Assembly (NCBI GenBank): GCA_933228895.1
Contig: OW121847.1
Span: 127,142,350-127,206,349 of the forward strand
Origin: Platycnemis pennipes
Lineage: Eukaryota; Arthropoda; Insecta; Odonata; Platycnemididae
Direction: 5' to 3'
Length of the DNA: 64,000 bases
The notes under the pieces were generated by a model. That model had not been told where the DNA came from and made no database searches. It saw only the letters and a program-made list of their open reading frames with translations. The translations under genes and the position numbers were made by a program. Shown piece after piece: positions 35,670 to 48,269 of this stretch (position 1 is the first letter of the stretch; the number at the start of each line of letters is the position of its first letter).

Positions 35670-38600
35670 AGTTTGTTTTGGCCCTTCATGAAAAATGTTT
35701 AAATTTCTTAATACAATATGCATTTATTATATTTCTCCCTTCCGTTGAATTTCAACGGGCACCTTCAGCTAGTAGGTATTTGATAAAAATTGAGTCCTTG
35801 AATAATTTGAATTGCTGGCTTTAAATTATGACAGAAGGTTGAGGGTTAGCAGTAAATTACTAACCATAAGCCATAAATTAACGTCATTGATTTATAGATC
35901 TTGTTTACCTAACTCGAGCTTCTTAATGAGTATGATTACTATTTTTCCTATTTCTTTAAGCAAAATGATTAAGGTATACCACTCTGAATAGATTTATGCT
36001 TACCTTAACAACAATCCTTCTCTCCGTATTGATAATGAAGACTCATATGAATCTACACCGACTCGCTTACAGAAAAATATTACCTCGTGATTATCATTGT
36101 AGGGATAGCAAGGATCGGGGACATTTTGAATGCCGTGATCATTTCACCTATTTATTCAAAAAAAGTAACGGAACTCTTAATGATATCTTCTACGCAGTTC
36201 AAGGTGGAAACTCAGCATGATTGACACCAAATCGATTTGCCCTCAATTTTCTCTTCGTCGTGATATTCCCCCTCGAATTTGTTCGTGAGAATGAAACTAT
36301 AAAATTGCAGTCACGACAATGCTTCGTGGTTTTGTGCGAGCATCTCACCCGGAAGCCATCAAAAATATGGTTTTCTTTTGAAGTCACGAGGGAGCGTAAT
36401 AGCGGGAGGCCGAAGTTCACACGATGTGCTTAGGTGCGGACGAAAGCTTTGCGGCTTTCTTTCTCTGGCCATCAAGGGGGTCCCAAAGCTTCCGGTTGTA
36501 CATTTTTTCTCACCTGTTCACCTGTTTCGGCCCTTGTCAACATTTTACAGCATAGTTCCGCGGTGTAAGTTTGCGTAAGTTTTGAAACCAAGCAGCAAGC
36601 TTGCAAAACTTACTATATAAAAATTATGGAGTAAATATTATTAATTGAGTATTATTTGTATACTGATATGAGGTTTCAACTGAAAGCTCAAATTTATATT
36701 TACTATAGTTTGATTGTTATTATTTTGATATCTGAATACAGTTACTCTTATGTATACTATCCACAAAAAAAACTGATTAATTTTTATGAATCATCATGAT
36801 GGGTTTATGAACATCAGTTGAATTTTTATCATAAAAACAAGGAACTATTCTTGTGCTGAATTTGGGGAGCAAAGATGATACATTTGAGCATGCCATAAAT
36901 ACATTTATACAATGTGTCAGCGTCGTGTGCTTTTGGCCCATGCATTCGATTATAGTCCAGAGGGTCATGATCCGTCTTCTGAAATATTTTGGCTCAGAGA
37001 TATCCTCTGTGGGGTGCTCCGACATGCAATGAATTATAATGAGCCGCTATATTCATGCACCACATCAATGATTCATAATAATTCGAATACAAATCGCTCC
37101 ATGATTATAGCTTTGAAACTCATTAATTCCTCAGCTTGAGCCATTCGAACGCTAACAGGAAGTCCTTCTCGTGTTTTACCGTTTCCCATCTATGGAGCAC
37201 CAGGACATTTTTAATCCCGTAATTTTCCTGTCAACCTATTCCGAGTGAATACAAAAACCACCATATGCTCCAAATGCGTGCCTATAAATGGGAAGCCATT
37301 TATTTTTTTGGGGGTACAGAGAGAAGAAGTGAGATGGTCGATTGGACAAAAGTTGTGTTTTAGTTTCTTTGTGTCTACCAGACAGTATCTTTCAGACAGT
37401 TTCTTTGTGTCATACAGCAGTATATGCAGACAATTGATGCAGGAGTAGGGAAATAATGTACTTACTGCACCTGCCTCGTCTACTTAGTATTTTTGTGTAG
37501 ATTTAACTCAAAGCTACATATTAAAATATTATATTAGTTTTCTAATCACAAATTTTGGGCGTCAGGGTGAGGTGGTAGCAGGAGAATTCTCTTAGTAATT
37601 TTCTTTCCCGAGGGTCTGGCCTCAAATACCTGCAGCATCAGAAATTATTCAATAAAATGCCTTCCCCTAATTAAGTGGCTTGTGGTGCATACTGCAAGCT
37701 TAGTATGCCTGTCGGATAGGATGATAAGGTATGGGCTTTTCGGCGCCTTTCGTTTTTTGGTATGCTAATGCTAATGCCGGGTTTTCTCTTCTCCCCCTCT
37801 CTGCTCCCAAAATTCCTATTTCTACCTACCTTTCCTACTTATTATTACTCCTCCAGCCTTCCATCCCCCAAGATATTTGAATGGATAATAGTGCTTGTAA
37901 TAAACTATCTAGTATCAATAAAAAACTAGCTAGTAATAAGCTATAAGTTCCCTCCTATAATACTAACATTCCATGTATGCATACGTATTCACAGATTCAG
38001 AATTATTTATTTACCTCAATATTGATCATGGAATGAATACGAGACGTCATCACACCATGAACGAACTAACACAGATGTATTCCGAAAATCAGAACGTATA
38101 ACAACATCTCAATCAAACCGAATATTCCATTAGCGGAGGTATTCAATGAATTATATCGCCTCTATTGCATTGAAATTTTAAAGAATGTAGTATTAAAAAA
38201 TATTGTTTATTTTTAAATTGCATACAATCCTTAAACAATTCTACATCTCGTATCTCATTTCTTTTTCTCCTTAGTAGTCATTCTTTAATCTTTTTAACTT
38301 GTCAAATAGATGCATTACATATTGCTCTACTCATTGTGTCATAAGTGAAGGGAACGTTACGCTGGAACCGTAGCTTTCCTTGTACTCCCTTGTGCTCTTA
38401 TATGGTACACCCAGGTACTGATATTTCTTTTCAATGTGACCATATTAAAAATTTACAATGCTTGAGCTTTCACATAAATGGTTCCAAATTTAGTCTCATT
38501 ATGTACTAACGAGTAGTTTTTATGAGTTAACTGATGTAAGATTTCATTTTGACGTAAAAAATTCTCTTATTTCTTGTCTCACAGGTGATTTTATGTTTTC

Positions 38601-38800
38601 AATCCTGCATATTAAGCATAAAAATAGTTTATAAGGTGATTTCAGCTCCAAATTTTGAGCAATAATCTACATTTTCATGATTATTTTAAAACATCGGGGC
38701 CTTATGTGAACCTTCTCATCTACAGCGGGAACTAGAGGATCATGGCTTAGGAGTGAATTTCCTCGTGACTGTCTCGGGCTGTGAGAATCAAGTTTGAGCT
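35670..38800. other. AT-rich intergenic DNA
   Basis: No recognisable gene. 36210-36560 is slightly GC-richer with open frames on both strands, none recognised. Confidence 0.5.
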
Positions 38801-41215
38801 CGGCTCAACCCAATTAACGACTTAAAAGGAAACAATACATGGCATTGGCGAGTCCAAAACTAATATTAAATCCTACCGTTAGTGCTGAGGTTTCCATTGG
38901 TGTGCCACGTGATGGTGATCGGTTACTGTCATCAATTGCCAAGAGGCTAAGTAGAATGAGGCGTAAACCAAAATCCTCTTCTTACGACTCCAATTCAAAT
39001 GGAATTAACCATTTTAATTGAAAAAATGAGATGGATTACTTTTGATATCCAACGGCGGAAAATTGAAATGTGACTGTTAGATAATTCTCCTTGATATTTG
39101 GCAAAGTTTATTTCACTTCTGCGTTGATTAGAGCTAGTGAGATATAAAGAATACTGCTGGCTTGAGTTACAAAATTGTCTTTTTCAGAATAAATTGAATA
39201 CGTATGGAAAAATGGAGCTCTTCATGTCATCTCCTCCTCCTCATATAACAGCTGCAGTCTCCTTTTTCTTAAAGGTATGGAATCTCTTTTTATCTTTTTC
39301 AATATCCTGTTAAGATATGGAAACTCTTTTTATGAAAGTAGTTCATCCCCATGTTGAGAGTTTTAATGCTTGAGCATTACTGCAAAATTACTGGGACTTC
39401 TAATCTTCTCCAAATTGATGTCATTGAGAATTGCTGAAATAAGAACTCTGAATAATATTTCAAGTTGATAAAACTTTGATGGAGGTACTTACTCTATTAT
39501 ATGTTAGTCTTCGTTAGTAATATTTGAATTTAACAAGCATTTATTTCACACTTTTCAATATAGAAAAAGGGAATTATTGATAATAGGTACATTTCTAGTA
39601 ATATTCACATTGCATTAATCACACTTCAATCATTCGCTGGTACATATTGATTCACCGAAGTGTGTAGTGTTAAGTGCATTAGTAACTCAGCAAATATAAC
39701 AAAGAGAAGGTTCTAGAATATTAGCTATTGCTAACCATCTCTGAAGATTACCACGAATGGAAATGAGTCTCAAATATTCTTTGAGATTAGGTTTAAGTCG
39801 TCGTCATAGGTCGATGATCCTAAGAATGGTTTGACTCAGCTCTCCTCTCCATTTTTATGTCGCTAAACTCTTCACACTCGCATAGTTCTCTTTCACAATT
39901 GTCAATATATGGAAGCTCTTTTATTGTTCTACCAGGGTTATTGGAGCTAAAGGTTTCGTCATTCCCTTCCATGCAGAATTATTTCCTGCTTGCAAGCTAA
40001 AGCTCAGCGTCTTAATCCACACTTCTTCTTTGAGCTTGACGCAAAGGTCAAGAAGAAAATTGTTCGGAAAGAAGTTTTGATAGGGTTTGAAAACATTTTG
40101 TAACTAAAATTCTATGTCTTCTGTCTCAGGTGAGGCCAAGCAGAGACTATAACTCCACGTCAGTTGTTATTCTCATGCTGCCATTGTACTTTTTGATGAC
40201 TATATCAGTTGTAATAAAGCACTACCTATCTAGGTCTTGAGCCGTTATGGAATGAGTGCAGTAAGGCTGCAATGCATTTAATTTAATAATATGAGACTTT
40301 TGGGAGGAATTTGCATGATGTTGTAGTAGTCTTGATTTTTAGGAGCTTCAACGACTATGGATATATCGCGTCTTCCAATATATGGTATTCCTCCTATGTG
40401 ACACAATATCCATGACCTTATCGAGCTTCGAATCTGCGAATCTTACGTTGATAGGCCAACGCGTACAGAGCTGGCTGCATCAGTCAGCTGGAAGAGTCTA
40501 TGGACTTCGTGAAATAGAGATTGTTAAGACTCCGTGTAAATTTAGCCTTAAATGCGTCATAAACATGAGGTTAACATTTTATTACCTCTGTTTACTTACA
40601 ATAGAGTCATTCCATTTAAAATTGACAAATTTTTCAGAAGTATCTAGCTTCTCCATCCCATATTTCAATGAAAATTGGTGCATAGATACTATCAATCTTC
40701 CTGAGCAATAAGCCGTCCCCTGTTTCGCAGAAAAAAATTTCGTCTCTGAATTATAGGCAGTCGCTCATAGTGTGACCACCTGAAAAATGCCTTTTTGCGC
40801 TGTTTTTCTACAAGCTACAGCAGACTGTTTTTACGAGATGCACACATTCAAAAGGTGTCATTAGAAAGCTTATGAAGTCTTTAAGATAATTAAATACTTT
40901 TAAATGGACTTTTCGCAAGAAGAAGTGCATTTAAGTCGCTGTAAATGTAACTTCCGAAATTCAATTTTTTCACAAGTTTAGTCTAACAGTGCACCAAGAA
41001 ATAATAAAATGAACGGGCCTGTTTCTCTCACTAAAATACTCTTACATGTCTACTGTGTGAATATATTAAGCAGTTTAAAATATGAGCATTAATCACTAAG
41101 AAAAATCACTTGAATTAGAGACATTTCGAAAAAAATTTTTGAGGCCAAAAAAGTCCATGTGGGACAGGGAGTAAAAGTTAAATAATCTTTGCTTTTTTAA
41201 GTGCTAGTGTTGTTC
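38801..41215. other. AT-rich intergenic DNA
   Basis: No gene recognised. A 109-codon frame at 40382-40711 has no motif. The stretch 40600-41200 reads like an old interspersed repeat, but I cannot place it. Confidence 0.5.
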
Positions 41216-41220
41216 TTTTA

Positions 41221-44200
41221 GGTGCTGAAAGAGTGATCAATTTCCACTGGCAATGGGCTTAAAGACACGCATTCCAACAATACAATTTTTAACCTTCATT
41301 TTACGATGTGGGATAGGGTTTAAAAATTAGAGAATCATATATACGGATATACGGAGTAAACCTCTAAGAGGTTACGGTTGATCGAGAAGAGCAGTCATTA
41401 CCCGAGCTTGCCAATCACAGTAACCACGCATTGTTGTCAGTAATATTGTTACATTACATGATTACTTACAATTTAACTGATTTAATTACTGGACTGAATC
41501 GCTTTTCTGGTAACAATGCTTGTGGTGTGCCCTAAATAATCATGTGATTAGCCACTCGTAACCAATAAAATCTGTTTTTCTTTTGTTTTATCTGTCATTA
41601 AGTTCCTCGGGTTATTGTTGTTGTCAGTGTGAGTAAATTGCTTTGTAGCCTATTACTGTTTGAACTTTTTTTGTGTTTATATTTATTTATATTTCAGTCT
41701 AAAAGTTTCAGAGTCAGTAAGTTAATGTGCGGTGATATCGGAGTTATCTGCTGAAGATGGTCAATTCGTAACTGTGTTTGCGATTTTATAATTTTCATCA
41801 TTTTATATCATCCGTGAGTGTGCTTCAACGACTTGTGGGAATGAAAATTTTGTGACTTTCTGGACCATAATATGGAGAAGAGTATGGAATATTCCATCGG
41901 TGTATCTGTTGGTGAGGTATGCCACAAACTATTTTACAGTATATCGTCAGTGTTCCATAACATATCGGAGTGTACTTACGAAAAATCAAGGTTCAACAAT
42001 CCTAGGATTGGTTTTACGCAGCCCTCCACTCGATTCTTCTATTGGCCAACCTCTTCATATTAACGCAGTTTCTCTCTTTCACGTCCTTTACGACCTGCTC
42101 TATGTAACTCATACGAGGCCTGCCTTTTCCATTCTTCCCGTTCACTTTTCCTTCGACAATTGTCTTCATCAGGCCATCGTGTCTTAAGATGTGGCCGATT
42201 AAGTTGTCCCGTCTTCTTTTTAGAGCTTTCAGCAGACTTCTCTTTTCTCCCACACTTCTTAGGACTTACTCGTTACTTACTCGGTCTATCCAAATCTTCA
42301 GCATTCTTTTGTAGCATCTCATTTCGAATGCTTCCACCCTTTTCTTCTCCGCTGCTGTCATCGTCCATGTCTCACTGCCGTAAAGAAACATGCTCCAGAT
42401 ATAAGTTCTGATGAATTGCTTCCTTACTTCTAAGCTTGTATTTCCATCTGTAAGTAGATTCTTCTTTTGATAGAATGCCCTCTTTGCCTGGGCTCACTCA
42501 CTATTTCTTTCTTGCTTCGTCCATCGTTGGTTACTCTGCTTCCCAGGTAACAGAACTCTTCCACCTCTTCCAGTTTTTGTTTTCCTAGTTTGACATTGGT
42601 TTTTGCCTCTTCTTTTTTGCTGCACACCAATATCTTAGTCTTCTTCTTATATATCTTCAACCGATGTCTGGTCATTGCCCTTCTATGGTTACTAGAATCT
42701 TATTCAGATCCCTCCCTGTCTCTGATATGGGTGCTATGTCATCAGCGAATCGCAGCATGCTGATTGTTTCTCCGTGGATGTTCACTCCAGAACACTTACC
42801 CTTGACTTCATTTATGGCTGTCTCGATGTAAACATTAAAAATGACGGGAGACAATGCACAGCCTTGTCTCACTCCTTTCCTTATTCTTGCCTCTTCACAG
42901 CTGGGTTCAGATCTGGGCACAGCTACTTGGTTTTTATACAAACTGGATAACTCTTCGGTGATTGTAGGACACTCCAATTCCTTTCAGAATATCAAGCATT
43001 GAATTCCAATCCACGTTGTCAAAAGCCTTCTCTAAATCCACAAATGCAATGAAGGTTGGTTTGTTCTTCTCCATTCTCTTCTCTATAAGCAACCTAAGGG
43101 CCAATACTGCTTCTCTTGTGCCCTTACTTTTCCTGAATCCGAATTGATCTTCAACCAGGAACTCCTCTGCTTTTCGGTGTATTCATCTTTAGATTATCCT
43201 TGTCAATATCTTCGATGCATGTGTCGTCAGACTTATAGTCCTAAAATTTTCATATTTCTCTGCTCTCTTCTTTTTGGGAATAGGAATGATGATGTTTTTC
43301 TTGAAGTCCCTGGGTATTTCTCCTGTTGAGTGCATGTCGCAGATGGCCTTGTAGAGATGGGCCAATGTCCTCTCTCCCGCATTCCTTTGAGTTCTGCGGG
43401 GATATCATCAATTCCAGGAGCCTTATTCATCCGAAGGTCCCTTACTGCTGCGTCGAATTCCGATCTCAATATTGATGCTCCCATATCATCCTTATCCACT
43501 TCGCTTTCCTCTTCAACTACTTTCGAGCTATGATTGTACCCGTTGTATAACTCTTCCAGATACTCTTTCTATCTCTTCACTCTGTCTTCATTTTCAATCA
43601 AAAGTTCTCCATTCTTGTCTCGTATAGCATTGCATCTTACACTCCGTTCCTTGAAGTGGTTCCTCACTATCCTATAGGCAGCTTCCATCTTTCCAAGGGA
43701 AATGTTGTTTTCTACATTCTACATCTTTGCATAGATTGTTCATCCACATTTCTGCTTTCCTGCTTTGCGACTTACTTCGTTCCTTATTCTTTTTTAGCAA
43801 AGCTGCCCTTCTTCAGTTTTCGCATTCTTGTACTTTCTTCTTTCTTCAATCAGCACTAAGACTTCTTCCGTGATCCATGGTTTCTTCTTAACAACTTTTC
43901 TTCTTCCAAGAACTTCTTTTGCGGCTTTTTGTAGTCCACATTTAATGTTTTCCCAACGCTCTTCTACTGGTTTCTCAGTCAGGTCCTCTTCTATGTTGTT
44001 TTCTACTGCTTTTTGAAATTCCAGCTGATTTTGAGTCTCCTTTAGTTTTTCTACTTGCCAAATGTTCTTTACTGTTTTCTTCAATCTCTTGAATTTTAGA
44101 TCGCATTTCATCATCACTAAATTATGATCGCTGTCGATGTCTGCACCCGGGTAGCTTTTGCAGTCCTTCACCTGATTCCTGGACCTCTGCTTCTCTAAAA

Positions 44201-44343
44201 TGTAGTCTATTTGAAATCTTCCTCTGTCTCCTGGCATCATCCACGTGTATTTTTTTCGTAAAATGAGGGTTAAAAATAGTTTTTTTGGAATGCGTGTGTC
44301 TTTAAGCCCATTGCCAGTGGAAATTGAGCACTGTTTTTCACCA
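41221..44343. mobile_element. inverted-repeat-bounded composite holding an RTE-like LINE
   Basis: 41221-41306 and the reverse complement of 44256-44343 share about 85 bp, including CCACTGGCAATGGGCTTAAA, an ACACGCATTCCA block and a final TTTTTAACC-TCATTTTACGA. Both arms read inward. The right arm ends exactly where the RTE-like sequence begins. About 690 bp of unrelated sequence lies between the left arm and the LINE 3' end. Either a terminal-inverted-repeat element was invaded by the LINE, or two copies of a short repeat sit in opposite orientation. Confidence 0.6.
41994..44255 (-). pseudogene. RTE-like LINE, endonuclease-reverse transcriptase remnant
   Basis: Non-LTR retrotransposon reading leftwards. 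The endonuclease C-terminus starts near 44250 (KKYTWMMPGDRGRFQIDYIL, then PGADIDSDHNLV). RT motifs follow: NKAPGIDDIPAEL (near 43400-43430), RKGVRQGCALSPVIFNVYIE (near 42820-42880) and catalytic LRFADDIAP (near 42730-42755). Then EEFCYLGSRVTNDGRSKKEI (near 42530-42590) and the C-terminal KNGKGRPRMSYIEQVVKDVK (near 42070-42130) appear. The 3' end is near AATCCTAGGATTGTTGA at 41994-42008. Frameshifts near 43790, 43230, 42670 and 42430 inactivate it, and the 5' part is missing. Confidence 0.9.
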
Positions 44344-44349
44344 ATCATA

Positions 44350-45145
44350 TCTCCTTAGCCCTTAAATTCAATTTGAAATGTTTGACTTCCGAAGAGACAT
44401 GTTCTCCCAATGTGCTTATAATTGGACTACAGGTTGCCACTACCTTGAGTGAAAACATGTTGACATCGATTATTTAATTACTCAAGTTATTCTTCTCCCC
44501 CGACCCATGTATTTTCTGACTTAAAAATTCCATATAGTAATCATTTCAGCATCTGGTATACTTAATGGTTGTATAATATAATGGTTTCGGTAAAATAGAC
44601 TCGGGCTTGCTCTTATCCTTTCGCCCGCTAAGCCCCTCCCATAGATCATTCACCTCACGTGTTTAGTGTGGATGATTGAAAGTATGCTCTCTTACTATAT
44701 TGAGCGTAGGAGCACATTTCAAGGATTTTTTTTTAACTATGGAAGTGATCAATTTGATTCTCTTTTGTTCAAAATATATTAACATAAAGAGAACAATAAT
44801 AGTTTATCATGATCCTCGCTTAAATATTGGATTGAAATATCCAGCTGGTTAGTTATCATTTTAAGCTCCATGTCTACCAACTTTCCGGCATTCAAATTTA
44901 CAAAAGGTCGCATTTATTTCCATTGCGCTAATTCCTTCCCTTATGTGCTGGGACAAAAGTTCAATTACTCGCCAAGTAGTTTTATTCTAGGTTTAACAGT
45001 ATCCTTAGAAAGATACTAGTAGTCATTATTGCTATTCCAATATGTATTGAGTCTGAATTTATTCCAACAGAAATTAGTTTGAACCATGGCTATGGACATA
45101 CCCCCTTCTTCAATACTATTTACAGCATTTCAGGGAAGGTGAAAA
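44350..45145. other. AT-rich, no recognisable feature
   Basis: Spacer after the composite element. Confidence 0.5.
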
Positions 45146-45148
45146 AGT

Positions 45149-45834
45149 TTAAGAAGTTGCCTCAAATTCTCCTAATCTGTCATTTCTGCCTCTCCTAGAA
45201 AGAAGTAGGTTATACTCGGTCGCGCTGGCTGGAGAAGTCATTTGCGATCGTAAAACGAGTTTGAAAGAAAGAGCAAGAAGCCCCTGAGAATTTTCCATTG
45301 TCGGGATTCCAGAGATCCCTGCTCGGTCAGAAGGGCCTCCTGTAAAAAGGCCGTAGTGACCGGGGCAAGCAGTGGACAGTGGAAGACCGAGAGGGAGAAA
45401 GGCCATGGGAATCAAAGAAAGGGCTTCCGACCGCTTCGTAGCGATAGACAAATGAGAACATGCCGTGTCAGAAGTCGTGAATCGCATATATTCATGGCCT
45501 CGCCCCTTTGATGGTTCTCGCGCGAGTCGAGGGGGAAGGTAGAATACTCCCAAAGACTCCCTTGACCGATGATATTCCCCCCAATGCTTGAAAGAGACGG
45601 CTGCTTAAGCGATAGCCAGCGGAATGCGAAATTCTGGAAGTAAGAAGCGAGGACAAAAGGGCAGAGAAAAGGGAATTTTTTTGCTTTTAACCAGTTGGCA
45701 TGCACACAAATTTGATTATAGTATGAACTCTGAATAAAGCATAGTTTTTGGTTTTTGTGCATGCATCTACTGCATGTAACCTGCAAACTACGTGGAAGTT
45801 GTGAGGCAGTGTTGAACCATCTAATTTTCCACAC
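45149..45834 (-). other. two overlapping unexplained reading frames
   Basis: Minus-strand frames of 134 codons (45553-45149) and 140 codons (45834-45412) overlap in a GC-richer patch. The first ends with TEYNLLLSRRGRNDRLGEFE. Composition is balanced, not island-like. I recognise no domain. A decayed transposon or a chance pair of frames is more likely than a gene. Confidence 0.2.
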
Positions 45835-45940
45835 AACTTTAATTACCCATCCGGTTTCAACACAGAGTCGGGGTCATGTTTCGGTTCATGATACCCATCT
45901 GTTGAAACCAGTAGGGTAATTAAAGTCGTGTGGAAAATTA
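45822..45940. repeat. foldback element, ~43-bp inverted arms
   Basis: 45822-45866 and 45898-45940 are inverted repeats with a few mismatches and one or two gaps (TAATTTTCCACAC, CTTTAATTACCC and GGTTTCAACA blocks shared), around a 31-base loop. On the minus strand the loop contains ATGAACCGAAACATGACC, a hairpin/GAAAC arrangement like that in the PLE terminus. It may be a solo PLE-type terminal unit or a small MITE. Confidence 0.75.
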
Positions 45941-45949
45941 CAAAGTTTG

Positions 45950-46880
45950 TTCTTATTTTCAACTATGGAAAAATTTCACAAAGTAAACGCCGAGGTTGTT
46001 TCTTCTATTTTTCTCCTGTTGTTTATCTTCATCCCGTACTTTTCTCATTCGTCTTGTAAAGAAATCAATGAAGACTATTTTCCATGAAAAGTGGCGAATT
46101 TTACTTACGCAATCAAATCTCCGCCTAATTTTTATCCCACTTCAAGCTCACTTCATTCCCTCTCAATATTTTATTCTGAATGAAATTTAAACAATATTTG
46201 CCATCGCTTCTTGGCCTCTCACTCCCCACCCTGATTCTCTATTCAATACCCTAACATTTGCCGTCTGATTCATGTCTAGTTTTCTATCATACGCCGAGCA
46301 TTCCTATAATTTGCAGTAATTCCATTCACTTTCCCCGAATACCTTGTCAAGTATTAACTTAAAATGCCCGGAACAATAAATCCTTATTAAATTACACTTT
46401 CCTCCATTTTCTGAGATACAATGGGAAAACAACGTCACCAGCGCAAAATCAAACTTCCAAGGCAAAAACACATAATATCTTGACATCGATCCAACATCGT
46501 CCCCGAGTAGTCGACATTATCCGTTGTCTTATTCCAATTGCATAAAGCATTATCCTCAGTTACTTCTTATCAAAGCACACTATTGTTCATTTCCTCAGTG
46601 CTCCCTTAGGAGCAATAGCAAATACTAATGAGAATTAAAATACGTGATTTTAGTAGAGATGGAATCCGGGAGCAAGATGTCTTTACATCTTTACAACTTT
46701 TCTTTCTGGAATATACCTATTATCATGGAGATAACTTACGGCCAGGATCAGGCTGAACTGAGCCAAGGAACGAGTTAGAAGTTAATCATGCCCCAAACTC
46801 CCCACCCTTTGTATCCTCAGTCGCCAACCTTAGCTCTTAATCCTTCACTGGTTGGCAGCTAGGTTCACCAAGCGCGCGCA
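45950..46880. other. AT-rich, no recognisable feature
   Basis: Spacer. Confidence 0.5.
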
Positions 46881-46889
46881 GTACCGACT

Positions 46890-48260
46890 ACACTCCGTCC
46901 TTCGGGGGTGGCTTTCTATTGTTTCCCTCCCAGTCCATCACTACCCGCCAATCAGCCCTACCTCATCTCTCTCTTTACTGGTCACTCGCGCACCCATATA
47001 GTTCCTGAGCCTGGCCATCCGTCTCCCCATGCCGCCTTGCCTATATCCCAACCCATTTCACTTACCCCGTCCATCGTACTCAACCCCTTTCCCCTCTCCC
47101 CCTCGCTTGCTTTCGAAAGTGGTGTCGAGTGACCGGCGTCCGCTGCTACTGGGCGAGAGGTCAAAACGGACGGATAGGGGGAATGAGCGGAGGGATGGAA
47201 GTATGTAAAGGTGTATTGATATTGGAGGGGGGCGGTTTAAAAAAAAATGAAAGAATGAGAGAGTGGGTCGGGGAGGTTGGTCTCCGTCGGAGTGATGGAG
47301 GAGCGGGAGCGACGGGGGAGCCGTGGAGGAGATTGAATTTTATTTGCCTGTCACTGCACACGCACTCTGATGACAGACACTCAATCACACGCACTCGATG
47401 AGTCGGGGAGTGAGGAATGAAATGGAGGGCGGGTGGAAGCGGCGCGGCGTGACGGGGTGGACCGAAGGGTTGGGACATTGCGGGGGGCAGGGGAGGCGAG
47501 GGACGGTAGGATATCACACGTGGGTCCTGCCCGGCGGGAAAGGATTTTCAGAGTCCTGGCGAGGGATCTCAGGGAGAAGTGAAGGGAAGGGTGGATGGGC
47601 AAGGGGGAGAAGGGGAGGAGGTCCGGCTGACTGTTGCTCAATGGTCACTCACCGTCCCCGACCGGTCAGTGAGCGAGAGAGTGAGATGTGACATCGCTGA
47701 ACACCGAGGGTTTTCCCTCTTGACTCCTCCTCGGGGAAAACACACATATGAATTTCAGTTCCCTCGGCTCCGCCCGGCCCGCCTGACCGAACTCCATCCC
47801 CTCCTCCAACTACCCCGGTCATCCGTCCACTTTGTCCTCCCTTCTCCCCCTCACGCAGTTGTCTGCCGCCGACGGTGACTGCGCGAGATTGAAGGAATGA
47901 AAGAAAGGGTGACAACAGATGCGGGAGAGCGTGGTGTTGGAGGCCGAGGTATGAAACGGGGAGAAGTGAAAGAGGCGGCTGAGGGAGGGGTTTGGCGAGT
48001 GAATGAAGTGGGGAAAGGGTGCGGGTAGGGCAAAATGAGGGGAGGCGAAGGAGTCTGATAAATTACATCAGCAGACGTCTCCGTGGATGTTCTTCCCCCG
48101 AGAGACAAATCACTTGGAACGCCTAAAGGGACCCGCGGATAGCGGCGGAGGCATCGGGAAGGATGGAGGCTCACGAGGCGTTTGGAGGTTGGAGGGGTTG
48201 GGGGGAACGGCGAGGAGGGGCAGGAGGTGAAATGACGTCTTGGGTGAGTTGTTGGAGCAG
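46890..48260. other. large GC island with alternating strand bias
   Basis: Pyrimidine-rich on plus at 46910-47110, purine-rich at 47125-47700, pyrimidine-rich at 47710-47870, purine-rich at 47880-48240. It is similar in architecture to the island at 16.9-18.8 kb. The frames are compositional. Confidence 0.65.
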
Positions 48261-48269
48261 GCAATAAAC

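Noticed and set aside
35905..35925. GAAGCTCG on minus, resembling the miR-993-3p start
   Set aside because: The match stops after 8 bases and no partner arm is present.
36565..36600. Minus-strand codons reading WFQN, as in homeodomain helix 3
   Set aside because: The next residues are LRKL instead of NRRMK-like, and nothing upstream resembles helices 1-2.
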